From the NCBI RefSeq assembly GCF_004104375.1, contig NZ_QOVM01000001.1, forward strand, positions 558,001-622,000: a stretch of 64,000 bases of DNA, given 5' to 3'. Each line of letters begins with the position of its first letter. The stretch's first letter is position 1. The stretch is from Leeuwenhoekiella aequorea. Its GTDB lineage: Bacteria; Bacteroidota; Bacteroidia; Flavobacteriales; Flavobacteriaceae. Shown here in pieces: positions 51,328 through 59,773 of this stretch. The position numbers and the translations under genes are program-made. The notes under the pieces were generated by a model that saw nothing but the letters and a program-made list of their open reading frames with translations, was not told where the DNA came from and did not search any database.

Positions 51328-52371
51328 GTGATACAAATTAAAAAAGATATACGAGCATTAACCCGTGATCAACTGCGGGAATATTTTGTAACTCAGGGCG
51401 AAAAGGCTTTTAGAGGTAATCAGGTTTATGAATGGTTGTGGAGTAAAGGAGCGCATTCATTTGATGATATGACAAACCTCTCAAAAGAAACCAGAACTTT
51501 TCTTGATACTCACTTTGTAATCAATCATATTAAGGTTGATCAAATGCAACGTAGCAAAGATGGCACTATAAAAAATGCTGTAAAGCTGCACGACAATCTT
51601 ACAGTAGAATCTGTATTAATTCCTACAGCGAGTAGAACAACTGCTTGTGTTTCTTCACAAGTGGGTTGTAGTCTCAACTGTAAATTTTGTGCAACAGCCC
51701 GCTTAAAGCGTATGCGTAATCTTAATCCTGATGAAATTTTTGATCAAGTGGTAGCGATTGATCAGCAAAGCCGATTATATTTTGACAGACCTTTATCTAA
51801 TATTGTATTTATGGGTATGGGCGAGCCTTTGATGAATTATAATAACGTCATAAAATCTATAGAAAAAATTACAGCTCCAGATGGTTTGGGAATGTCACCT
51901 AAACGTATTACAGTTTCTACTTCAGGAGTGCCTAAAATAATTAGGAAAATGGCAGACGATGCCGTAAAATTTAATCTGGCTGTATCCTTACATTCAGCAC
52001 TTGATGAGGTACGTACTGAGATTATGCCATTTAATGAGCAAATGCCACTTATAGAGCTTAAGGAGGCACTTCAGTACTGGTATATAAAAACTAAAAAATT
52101 TATTACTTACGAGTATGTTGTCTGGCGTGGTATTAATGATCGGGATCGCGATATCGAGGCATTGATAGATTTTTGTTTAGCTGTACCAAGTAAAGTAAAT
52201 TTGATAGAATACAATCCTATAGATGATGGTCAGTTTCAACAGGCAGATCCAGAAGCTATAGATAGATATGTAGCCAAGCTCGAAGCACGAGGAATTACCG
52301 TAACCGTACGTCGCTCACGCGGAAAAGATATAGATGCCGCTTGTGGTCAATTAGCAAATAAGAATGCGTAA
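51328..52371 (+). CDS. rlmN: 23S rRNA/tRNA adenine-C2 methyltransferase RlmN
   Basis: Protein of 347 aa, radical SAM methyltransferase. Cluster motif CSLNCKFC (C-x3-C-x2-C), MGMGEPLMNYNNV, SLHSALDEVRTEIMP and the catalytic C-terminal Cys in IDAACGQLA. It methylates A2503 of 23S rRNA and A37 of some tRNAs. GTG start at 51328. Confidence 0.96.
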   Translation: MIQIKKDIRALTRDQLREYFVTQGEKAFRGNQVYEWLWSKGAHSFDDMTNLSKETRTFLDTHFVINHIKVDQMQRSKDGTIKNAVKLHDNLTVESVLIPTASRTTACVSSQVGCSLNCKFCATARLKRMRNLNPDEIFDQVVAIDQQSRLYFDRPLSNIVFMGMGEPLMNYNNVIKSIEKITAPDGLGMSPKRITVSTSGVPKIIRKMADDAVKFNLAVSLHSALDEVRTEIMPFNEQMPLIELKEALQYWYIKTKKFITYEYVVWRGINDRDRDIEALIDFCLAVPSKVNLIEYNPIDDGQFQQADPEAIDRYVAKLEARGITVTVRRSRGKDIDAACGQLANKNA

Positions 52372-52409
52372 TCGCATAAACACTATAATTTAATAGCAGA
52401 TCTTCAAAA

Positions 52410-53387
52410 TTGAAAGTAGTCGAACAAATTAAGCAGCCTATAGCTCATGAGATGGAACTCTTTGAGCAAAAGTTTTCGCTTTCGATGAAGTCTAAAGTTC
52501 CTTTACTTAATAGAATCACCCACTATATTGTAAACCGAAAAGGAAAACAGATGCGACCTATGTTTGTTTTTCTGGTTGCAAAAATGTTAGGAGATGAGCG
52601 CTTAAATGATAGGACTTATAGAGGTGCTTCTATAATAGAGCTAATACATACCGCTACTTTAGTTCACGATGATGTGGTTGACGACAGTTATCGCCGCCGT
52701 GGCTTTTTTAGTCTTAATGCACTCTGGAAAAATAAAATTGCCGTTCTAGTGGGTGATTTTTTACTTTCTAAAGGGTTGCTACTTTCTATTGATAACGAGG
52801 ATTTTGATTTGCTTCAGATTATTTCGGTAGCAGTAAGAGAGATGAGTGAAGGTGAATTGCTTCAAATTGAAAAAGCCCGCAATCTTGATATAACCGAAGA
52901 AATTTATTTCGAAATCATACGTCAAAAAACTGCTACTTTAATAGCGGCTTGTTGTGCTATGGGGGCAAGTGCTGTTCACGCCGGTAAAAAAGATATTGAG
53001 AATATGCGCAAATTTGGGGAGCTTATAGGGCTTGCTTTTCAAATTAAAGATGACCTTTTTGATTACGGAACTCAAAAAATAGGAAAGCCTACAGGTATAG
53101 ATATTAAAGAGCAAAAAATGACTCTTCCACTTATTTATGCGGTTAATAATAGTGACAAGAAACAGCGCAAATGGCTCATAAACTCCGTTAAAAATCACAA
53201 CAAAGATAAACAGCGCGTTAATGAGGTTATTGATTATGTGAAAAAATCTGGTGGATTGGATTACGCTGTAAATAAGATGGTTTCTCTGCAGCAGGAGGCT
53301 TTAGGTTTATTAAATAAATATCCAGAATCTAAATACAAAGACTCTCTGGTACTTATGGTGAATTACGTTATTGAACGTAAAAAGTAA
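52410..53387 (+). CDS. Polyprenyl synthase
   Basis: Protein of 325 aa of the trans-isoprenyl diphosphate synthase family. GKQMRPMFVFL, first Asp-rich motif LVHDDVVDDSYRRRG and second Asp-rich motif QIKDDLFDYG. Medium/long-chain products such as octaprenyl diphosphate for menaquinone are usual for this length; chain length not determined. TTG start at 52410. Confidence 0.92.
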   Translation: MKVVEQIKQPIAHEMELFEQKFSLSMKSKVPLLNRITHYIVNRKGKQMRPMFVFLVAKMLGDERLNDRTYRGASIIELIHTATLVHDDVVDDSYRRRGFFSLNALWKNKIAVLVGDFLLSKGLLLSIDNEDFDLLQIISVAVREMSEGELLQIEKARNLDITEEIYFEIIRQKTATLIAACCAMGASAVHAGKKDIENMRKFGELIGLAFQIKDDLFDYGTQKIGKPTGIDIKEQKMTLPLIYAVNNSDKKQRKWLINSVKNHNKDKQRVNEVIDYVKKSGGLDYAVNKMVSLQQEALGLLNKYPESKYKDSLVLMVNYVIERKK

Positions 53388-53680
53388 CTATTCTCAATAG
53401 GTTGATCACACGATTTTCTGCAGTTATATTCTACCTATTGTTCACTTTTCTTCTTTAGGAACATAGGTTCTAGCACAGATTTGGTCTTTTTAAACTCTTG
53501 GGTTCCTTATTTCTTCAGTTCTAATAACTATTTTTTTTTTCAGGATGCTTCCATCTTTTTCTAAATATTTGGATGTTGATAATGAGCTATTTAAAAATTA
53601 ATTTATTTTTTTAATGCTCAGGCAACCATTTGATAAAATTTTGCGTCTATATAAGTGAAGGCAGTTTTAAACCATCTTTT
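53388..53680. other. Gene-free interval before the ECF sigma gene
   Basis: 293 nt, AT-rich with a ten-T run near 53532-53541. No RNA gene, convincing promoter or hairpin was found. A frame from TTG 53630 reads through its end but is probably not translated (see the sigma factor). Confidence 0.5.
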
Positions 53681-54250
53681 GTGAAAGTCATTTCATTTTT
53701 TAATAACGAAAAACAGCTTATAAAGAAAGCCGCTAACGGAAATCGTGATGCACAGCGCGCACTTTATAATCTGCACGCACCAAAAATGCTTAGCGTATGC
53801 AGAAGATATTTAAAAGATGTTATGCAGGCAGAAGAGGCGATGTGCAACGGATTTTTAAAGGTTTTTAAAAATCTAAAATCCTTTAGAGATGAAGGTAGTT
53901 TTGAGGGGTGGATACGGCGAATTATGGTTAATGAATCTATCTCTTATTTACGAAAAGAAGAAAAAATCACTTTTACCGATTTAAAAGAAGATTTTTCTGA
54001 TGCAAGTTATAGTCCGCAAGATAGTGATTTAGAAGTTGAGCATATTCAAGCATTGATAGATGAATTACCTGAAGGCTATCGCGCTGTATTTGTAATGTAT
54101 GCAGTAGAAGGTTATAAGCATCAAGAGATAGCAAAGTTACTGGAGATCTCAGAAAGTACATCTAAAAGTCAATTGTTTAAAGCTAGAAAATTGCTTCAGT
54201 TTAAGTTAAAAGAATCTAATTCATATCTCTATGGCACCGATGAAATTTGA
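53681..54250 (+). CDS. ECF-type RNA polymerase sigma factor
   Basis: Protein of 189 aa from GTG 53681 (VKVISFFNNEKQLIKKA), the start usual for this flavobacterial sigma subgroup; TTG 53630 would add 17 unlikely residues. Region 2: AQRALYNLHAPKMLSVCRRYLKDVMQAEEAMCNGFLKVFKNLKSF; region 4: ALIDELPEGYRAVFVMYAVEGYKHQEIAKLLEISESTSKSQLFKARKLL. It overlaps the next gene, a membrane protein, in the manner of sigma/anti-sigma pairs. Confidence 0.9.
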   Translation: MKVISFFNNEKQLIKKAANGNRDAQRALYNLHAPKMLSVCRRYLKDVMQAEEAMCNGFLKVFKNLKSFRDEGSFEGWIRRIMVNESISYLRKEEKITFTDLKEDFSDASYSPQDSDLEVEHIQALIDELPEGYRAVFVMYAVEGYKHQEIAKLLEISESTSKSQLFKARKLLQFKLKESNSYLYGTDEI

Positions 54251-54968
54251 AGAGAACATACGTGAGAAGCTTGAGAATCGAGAGATTAATCCGTCTCCTA
54301 GTGCTTGGGAGCAAATAGAAAGTGAGCTCAATGCTTCCGCAGCGCGTAAAGAAAATAAGGGCTTTGGGTGGTTTTTTATTGCGGCTAGTTTTATAGGAAT
54401 ACTAGTAATTGCCGGAATGTTTTTTCTAAATACTGATTTACCAGAGAATCAACAGATCGTTGTTAATCCTATTGAAGAAATCAAAACACAAGAACAAATA
54501 ACAGACGCAATTGAAGAGGTAAATGTACCTGATAAAGAGCTTGAATTGAATTCTAGTCCTGATGATGCACTAGTAAATGAAGAGAAGATCGAAGAAAAAC
54601 CAGTCATTACTAAAAAGCCAACTCAGATGTTTGCTGCAACCGAGAAAACCAAGAAAATAGTCCCCTTAGAAGAACCGGTTAAAAATCTTATAAATACTGA
54701 AGTAGATAATCTACTCTCAAAAGTTGAACAGCAGGAAAACACTGGTGTTGCCTATTCTGATGCAGAAATCGATAAGCTTTTGCGAGAAGCACAGCGTGAG
54801 ATTATCACTGAAAAATTATTTAAGAATGCTCAGCAAGAGGTAAGTGCACAGGCTTTGCTTTATGAGGTTGAGGAAGAGTTGGATCCCTCTTTTAGAGACC
54901 GCATTTTTGAAGCGCTTAAAGAAGGCTTTGTGAAAGCCAGAGAAGCTGTCGTTTCTCGAAATAACTAA
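54240..54968 (+). CDS. Putative anti-sigma membrane protein
   Basis: Protein of 242 aa from ATG 54240 (or 245 from 54231). A cytoplasmic N-terminal segment (FEENIREKLENREINPSPSAWEQIESEL) precedes one membrane helix (about 43-63) and a Glu/Lys-rich periplasmic part. The N-terminal motif with PSPSAWEQIE is frequent in Bacteroidota proteins next to ECF sigma genes. I infer an anti-sigma role from topology and from the 11-nt overlap with the sigma gene; no zinc-binding ZAS motif (HxxxCxxC) is present. Confidence 0.65.
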   Translation: MKFEENIREKLENREINPSPSAWEQIESELNASAARKENKGFGWFFIAASFIGILVIAGMFFLNTDLPENQQIVVNPIEEIKTQEQITDAIEEVNVPDKELELNSSPDDALVNEEKIEEKPVITKKPTQMFAATEKTKKIVPLEEPVKNLINTEVDNLLSKVEQQENTGVAYSDAEIDKLLREAQREIITEKLFKNAQQEVSAQALLYEVEEELDPSFRDRIFEALKEGFVKAREAVVSRNN

Positions 54969-54998
54969 ATATTCATTCATCAATCTTTGGGTAGCCCA

Positions 54999-55017
54999 TC
55001 TCCGTCATAGACGGAGA
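54999..55017 (+). other. Intercistronic hairpin
   Basis: TCTCCGTC, ATA, GACGGAGA: perfect 8-bp GC-rich stem with a 3-nt loop in the 77-nt gap before the outer-membrane protein gene. No T-run, so it is more likely an RNA processing, stability or pausing element than a terminator. Confidence 0.6.
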
Positions 55018-55045
55018 GCGGTGACCTGAAACTAAATCACAAATT

Positions 55046-56080
55046 ATGAGAACTTTAATTTTACTTTTTATTATTGGCTTAAGCTTTCTGCCACACACAA
55101 TTAATGCTCAAACTGAAGAACAAGTTGAGTCTCTTAAACAGCTTCAAGTTAAAAAAGAAGAAATAGTAAATCAAGAGAAAGAAGCTTTAAAGCTGGAAGT
55201 TCTTGCGATTAATAAACGTTTAACCGCTAATGAAATCACTGCAGAACAAGCTAGCGAATTGAAGAAAGAAGCGGCAAAAAAACACGCACGCAACATAGAA
55301 GATAAACTCACAATAATTGAAAGTCAGATAGATTTATTAGAGCGTAATGCCGGAGATGAAGATGATGAGAGTGTCTTTGGGATATTTATAGGTAAAAATA
55401 AGTTGCGTATAGGTCAAGCTGAAAGAGAGGTGGTTTACGATCGTCGTACCACATCAGATATTGTGCTGGCTATAGGATTAAATAATGCAATCATTGATGG
55501 TCAAGGTTTGAACGATTCTCCTTATAAAATAGGAGGTAGTCGTTTCTTTGAACTGGGTTATGCATGGAAAACACGCGTTTTTGAAAATTCTAATTTTTTA
55601 CGCTTAAAATATGGTTTTAGTTTTCAGTTTAATGGTTTGAAGATTGATGATAACCAGTATTTGGTTGAGCAGGGTGATGAGACGGTGCTAGAAACCTATC
55701 CTTTGAATCTGGATAAGTCAAAATTTAGAATGGACAACTTAGTCTTTCCTGTTCACTTTGAAATAGGTTCTTCAACTAAGAATGAAGGGGAAAATTATTT
55801 TAGATATTCAACAAAAAATAAATTCAAACTTGGTTTAGGTGGTTATGCGGGCTTTAATTTACTTACTATACAGAAACTCAAGTACGAAGAAAACGGAGAG
55901 GATCGCAAAGATAAGTTTAAGCAAAATTTCAACACTAATAATTTTATATATGGATTGAGTAGTTATGTTGCATTTGGTGATACAGCGCTCTATGTAAAAT
56001 ACGATTTGAATACTATATTTAAAAACAACCCGTTAGAGCAGCGCAATATTTCTGTAGGATTACGATTTGATATGGATTAA
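55046..56080 (+). CDS. Outer-membrane beta-barrel protein with coiled-coil N-terminus
   Basis: Protein of 344 aa. Signal peptide MRTLILLFIIGLSFLPHTINA, then a Lys/Glu-rich helical region (about 22-105, QVESLKQLQVKKEEIVNQEKEALKLE...) and a C-terminal region of amphipathic strands (FFELGYAWKTRVF, FLRLKYGFSFQFNGL, ISVGLRFDMD). By position it is probably a target or partner of the sigma/anti-sigma pair. Specific function unknown. Confidence 0.8.
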   Translation: MRTLILLFIIGLSFLPHTINAQTEEQVESLKQLQVKKEEIVNQEKEALKLEVLAINKRLTANEITAEQASELKKEAAKKHARNIEDKLTIIESQIDLLERNAGDEDDESVFGIFIGKNKLRIGQAEREVVYDRRTTSDIVLAIGLNNAIIDGQGLNDSPYKIGGSRFFELGYAWKTRVFENSNFLRLKYGFSFQFNGLKIDDNQYLVEQGDETVLETYPLNLDKSKFRMDNLVFPVHFEIGSSTKNEGENYFRYSTKNKFKLGLGGYAGFNLLTIQKLKYEENGEDRKDKFKQNFNTNNFIYGLSSYVAFGDTALYVKYDLNTIFKNNPLEQRNISVGLRFDMD

Positions 56081-56101
56081 CACCTACAAAACCTTCTAAA
56101 T

Positions 56102-56137
56102 ATGGTATTGAGCCTGTATGCTCAATACCATTTTTTT
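56102..56137 (+). terminator. Terminator of the sigma/OMP unit
   Basis: ATGGTATTGAGC and GCTCAATACCAT form a 12-bp stem with a CTGTAT loop, followed by seven T. Confidence 0.95.
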
Positions 56138-56174
56138 ATCTAGAATATACAGTCCATTTTTCAGGTCTAAAACT

Positions 56175-56182
56175 TAATTTTG
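56175..56182 (+). promoter_or_regulatory. dnaG promoter -7 box
   Basis: TAATTTTG followed by C matches TAnnTTTG(C), 52 nt before the dnaG start. -33 element unclear. Confidence 0.45.
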
Positions 56183-56234
56183 CAGTCTTCTTTAATTCGA
56201 TATAAAAAGGAAAACTTAATATAGATTAGCTGCC

Positions 56235-58190
56235 TTGATTTCAAAAACTACCATAGATAATGTATTTGAAACTGCTCGTGTCGAGGAGGTGATAGGTGAT
56301 TTTGTAAATCTTAAAAAGTCTGGAAGTAACTTCAAAGGTTTAAGTCCGTTTACAGATGAACGCTCTCCGAGTTTTATGGTCTCTCCGGTCAAACAAATTT
56401 GGAAGGATTTTTCTAGTGGAAAAGGGGGGAATGCTGTGGCTTTTTTAATGGAGCATGAGCATTTTACGTATCCTGAAGCAATAAAATATCTGGCTAAAAA
56501 GTACAATATAGAAATTGAAGAAACCGAACAAACAGACGAGCAAAAGGAGCAGGCCGATGAACGCGAAAGTATGTATGTGGTTTCTGAATATGCAAAAGAC
56601 TACTTTCACAATACACTCCTAAATTCTGAAGCGGGTAAGGCTATAGGTCTTACCTATTTTAAAGAGCGTGGGTTTACTTCAGAAACTATTGAAAAATTTC
56701 AATTGGGATATTCCCCAGATACCTGGGATGCGTTTACCAGTGAAGCTATACGTAAAGGCTATAAACTAGAATATCTCGAAAAAACCGGATTGTCTATAGT
56801 TAAGGACGAAAAGCAATTTGATCGTTTTAAGGGGCGCGTGATGTTTCCTATACAATCATTAAGTGGAAGGATATTAGGTTTTGGAGGGCGCATTTTAACT
56901 AATGATAAAAAGGCAGCCAAATATTTAAATAGTCCGGAGAGTGATATTTATCATAAGTCCAAGGTGCTTTATGGTATTTATCACGCAAAACAAGCGATTG
57001 CCAAAGAGGATAATTGTTTTTTAGTTGAGGGTTATACCGATGTAATTCAAATGCATCAGTTAGGAATTGAAAATGTAGTTTCTTCTTCAGGGACTGCACT
57101 TACGCCAGAGCAGATACGCTTGATAAATCGTCTCACTCCTAATATTACAGTTTTATTTGATGGAGATGCTGCAGGGCAGCGTGCATCCTTGCGTGGTATT
57201 GATTTGATTCTCGAGCAGGGAATGAATGTGAAAGTATGCAGTTTTCCCGAGGGAGAAGACCCGGATAGCTTTTCACGAAAAAATACATTAACTGAAGTTG
57301 AGGATTTTCTAAAGGAAAATGCTAAAGATTTTATTCAGTATAAGGCTTCTCTTCTTATGCAGGAGGCACAGGGAGATCCTATTAAAAAGGCTGGGCTCGT
57401 AAGAGATATGGTTGAGAGCATCGGTAAAATTCCAGATGTAATTAAGCGGGAAATCTATATACAAGAATGTGCGCGTATAATGGATATTAAGGAGGCAGTC
57501 CTTTTTAATACGTTAGCTCAAATTTTAAATAAAGGGCAAAAAAATATACCGGCAACTACTAAACCTGCTGCTGGTCAAATGCAGGTTGTAGAAAAGAAAA
57601 AGACAGAAAAAGTTGATCGTCAATTTGTATTAGAGCGTAAGCTTATTGAACTTTTGTTGCTCTACGGAAATCAGAAAATCAAGTTTGACGATGTTATTGT
57701 TAAAGAGAATGAAGATGGTGATCCTGTCGAAGAACCTATCGTTTTTGAGCTTGATGTATATGAGAAGATTTATCTAGATCTTCAGGAAGATGAAACCGAG
57801 TTTGCTAATGAGCAATTCAGGAATTTATACTTAAAATTGATTGATGCACTAACGCAGCAACGTGATAAGTTTAAGATTGATGTTTTTATAAATACGGTAA
57901 GTCCTGAAGAAGGAGCGCTCATTTCAGATATAATTCTAAATGAAGATAAGTACGTTTTACATAGGTGGGATACTCAAGAAATTTATGTAAAACTTAAAAA
58001 AGATACTATTGCTCAAGTAGTGTCGCAAACAGTGCTTTATCTACGTCGTTTTTACGTTTCACAAAAGATAGAACAACTTGCTGAAGTAATAAAGGTACCT
58101 GAGAATTCTTCTATGGAAGTACTAATGGATATCAAAGATTATCAAGAGCTGAATAAATTTATTGCCTTAAAATTAAATAGAGTAGTCTAA
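56235..58190 (+). CDS. dnaG: DNA primase without zinc ligands
   Basis: Protein of 651 aa that makes RNA primers at the replication fork. The N-terminal domain aligns with the DnaG zinc ribbon, but all four usual ligands are changed: GLSPFTDERSPSF has Ser37 and Thr40 for Cys and His, and IWKDFSSGKGG has Asp58 and Ser61 for the two Cys. The RNA polymerase core with TOPRIM (FLVEGYTDVIQM, VLFDGDAAGQRA, EGEDPDSF) is intact, and a helical C-terminal helicase-binding part follows. TTG start. I recall this ligand loss from other Flavobacteria. It ends 2 nt before the convergent regulator gene. Confidence 0.95.
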   Translation: MISKTTIDNVFETARVEEVIGDFVNLKKSGSNFKGLSPFTDERSPSFMVSPVKQIWKDFSSGKGGNAVAFLMEHEHFTYPEAIKYLAKKYNIEIEETEQTDEQKEQADERESMYVVSEYAKDYFHNTLLNSEAGKAIGLTYFKERGFTSETIEKFQLGYSPDTWDAFTSEAIRKGYKLEYLEKTGLSIVKDEKQFDRFKGRVMFPIQSLSGRILGFGGRILTNDKKAAKYLNSPESDIYHKSKVLYGIYHAKQAIAKEDNCFLVEGYTDVIQMHQLGIENVVSSSGTALTPEQIRLINRLTPNITVLFDGDAAGQRASLRGIDLILEQGMNVKVCSFPEGEDPDSFSRKNTLTEVEDFLKENAKDFIQYKASLLMQEAQGDPIKKAGLVRDMVESIGKIPDVIKREIYIQECARIMDIKEAVLFNTLAQILNKGQKNIPATTKPAAGQMQVVEKKKTEKVDRQFVLERKLIELLLLYGNQKIKFDDVIVKENEDGDPVEEPIVFELDVYEKIYLDLQEDETEFANEQFRNLYLKLIDALTQQRDKFKIDVFINTVSPEEGALISDIILNEDKYVLHRWDTQEIYVKLKKDTIAQVVSQTVLYLRRFYVSQKIEQLAEVIKVPENSSMEVLMDIKDYQELNKFIALKLNRVV

Positions 58191-58192
58191 TA

Positions 58193-58831
58193 CTACAAAT
58201 CTGAAGTTTGCAATAATCGCGCTTGTTGAATAAGTTCGGCGAGACTACCAGCATCTAATTTTTTAAGTAATCTCGTTTTATACGTGCTAACTGTTTTTTC
58301 ATTAATGTCTAATGACTCAGCTATATCTTTATTTCGTTTTCCTGAAGAAAGCATATTAAGCACTTCGGTTTCTCTAGTAGATAACTTTTTATATCGGTAT
58401 GCGAGCGAATTATTCTTGGAAGGATCTGTGTTAGATAGCATTTCTACCAGGGCATTGTTTAGATAAATGCCTCCTCGTGCCACTTGTATTAATGCTTTGA
58501 GTACAGTGGCAGAATCTACCGTTTTACCCACATACCCCATCGCACCGGCCTTAATTGCACTTAGAGCATACATCTCCTCCGGATGTGTACTAAAAATCAT
58601 AATTTTTAATCCGGGAAAGCTACGGCGCAGTTCTTTAATAGCAGATAATCCTTGTAGATTAGGAAGATCAATTTCCATAACTACCAGATCTGGAACTTCG
58701 TTTTCTAATGAAGCTTTTAAATCATTACCGTCAACAATAACATCCAGTATTTCGTGATCTGTATTGCGTAGTATGTGCGATAAACCATCAGTAATTACTG
58801 GATGATGATCTGCTATTGTGATTGTAATCAT
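58193..58831 (-). CDS. LuxR/NarL-type response regulator with atypical receiver
   Basis: Protein of 212 aa: receiver domain (1 to about 120) and HTH domain (LSTRETEVLNMLSSGKRNKDIAESLDINEKTVSTYKTRLLKKL). The phosphoacceptor Asp is replaced by Glu53 (LVVMEIDLPNLQG) and one of the two acidic-pocket residues by His (IADHHPV, D8-H9). Lys of VGKTV and Ser of IFSTHP are kept. Glu often mimics the phosphorylated state, so the protein may be phosphorylation-independent. No histidine kinase is adjacent. The next gene on the same strand, nadE, ends the 97-nt gap at 58929. Confidence 0.9.
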   Translation of the reverse strand: MITITIADHHPVITDGLSHILRNTDHEILDVIVDGNDLKASLENEVPDLVVMEIDLPNLQGLSAIKELRRSFPGLKIMIFSTHPEEMYALSAIKAGAMGYVGKTVDSATVLKALIQVARGGIYLNNALVEMLSNTDPSKNNSLAYRYKKLSTRETEVLNMLSSGKRNKDIAESLDINEKTVSTYKTRLLKKLDAGSLAELIQQARLLQTSDL

Positions 58832-58928
58832 AAGATGGGATTATTCTTCTAGAACGGCTAAAGTAGCATCATTAGTGTAAACTACAAATGCTTTTCGGTG
58901 TAAGAATAAATTTACAGGATTAAAGTCA

Positions 58929-59720
58929 TTATTCCTTCAAATTCATCGGGATCTCACATACCGGAATAGCTTCCATCTTATGTTTATTTGCGTTATTATA
59001 GCGTTTATAAATTTCAAATACGGTTTTTTTGCGACCATCAAAATCAGAAGCCGTACTACCTTTTTTATCTTCCTTCATTGCCCATTCTAGCTCATCGTAA
59101 CTTGCTCCTATTTGATCTTCATCGCTTCGATCATCTTGCCATAGACCATCTGTAGGTTTAGCCACCTGAATACTTTCTGGCACTCCTAAAACTTTGGCTA
59201 AAGCATATACTTCGCTTTTCATTAAATCTGCAATAGGACTTAAATCAACACCACCATCTCCATATTTAGTATAAAAACCTACCCCAAAATCTTCTACTTT
59301 ATTCCCTGTACCAGCAACCAGATATTTATGAATTCCTGCAAAATAATATAATGTACTCATACGCAATCTCGCTCTGGTATTGGCCAGACTAAGTTGTAAC
59401 TCCGGACTAGCAGATATTTCAGGTAGAGCGGCTTTAAAGACTTCAAAAGTTTCAGTAAGATCTGTATTTACATCACTCACATTTGCAAACTGTTTTTTTA
59501 ACTTGGCTATGTGCTCTTTACCACGTGTAACGTGTGCAGGAGGTTGATGAATAGGCATTTCTACACATAAAGTGCGTAAACCCGTTCTGGCGCAAAGTGC
59601 AGAAGTAACAGCACTGTCTATGCCACCACTAATACCTACAACAAAACCATTTATATTAGCATTAATTGCATAATTTTTTAACCAGTTTACGATGTGATCA
59701 ATAACTTTTTCAGTTTGCAT
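58929..59720 (-). CDS. nadE: NAD+ synthase
   Basis: Protein of 263 aa from ATG 59720 (MQTEKVIDHIVNWLK). ATP-pyrophosphatase loop GISGGIDSAVTSAL, VAGTGNKVEDFGVGFYTKYGDGGVDLSPIADLMKSEVYAL, and DGLWQDDRSDEDQIG are characteristic. No glutaminase domain, so ammonia-dependent. Diverges from gldB. Confidence 0.96.
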   Translation of the reverse strand: MQTEKVIDHIVNWLKNYAINANINGFVVGISGGIDSAVTSALCARTGLRTLCVEMPIHQPPAHVTRGKEHIAKLKKQFANVSDVNTDLTETFEVFKAALPEISASPELQLSLANTRARLRMSTLYYFAGIHKYLVAGTGNKVEDFGVGFYTKYGDGGVDLSPIADLMKSEVYALAKVLGVPESIQVAKPTDGLWQDDRSDEDQIGASYDELEWAMKEDKKGSTASDFDGRKKTVFEIYKRYNNANKHKMEAIPVCEIPMNLKE

Positions 59721-59748
59721 ATAGAACAAATTAATTAGATGTAAATAC

Positions 59749-59756
59749 TACCTTTG
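59749..59756 (+). promoter_or_regulatory. gldB promoter -7 box
   Basis: TACCTTTG followed by C, an exact TAnnTTTG match 17 nt before the gldB start; short 5' leader. No TTTG at the right -33 distance. Confidence 0.5.
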
Positions 59757-59773
59757 CGGCGCAATTTTTTGTT

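Noticed and set aside
53630-53680. Extended N-terminus of the ECF sigma factor
   Set aside because: The 17 residues before GTG 53681 look unlike sigma factor sequence, and the family start fits VKVISFFNNEKQLIKKA.
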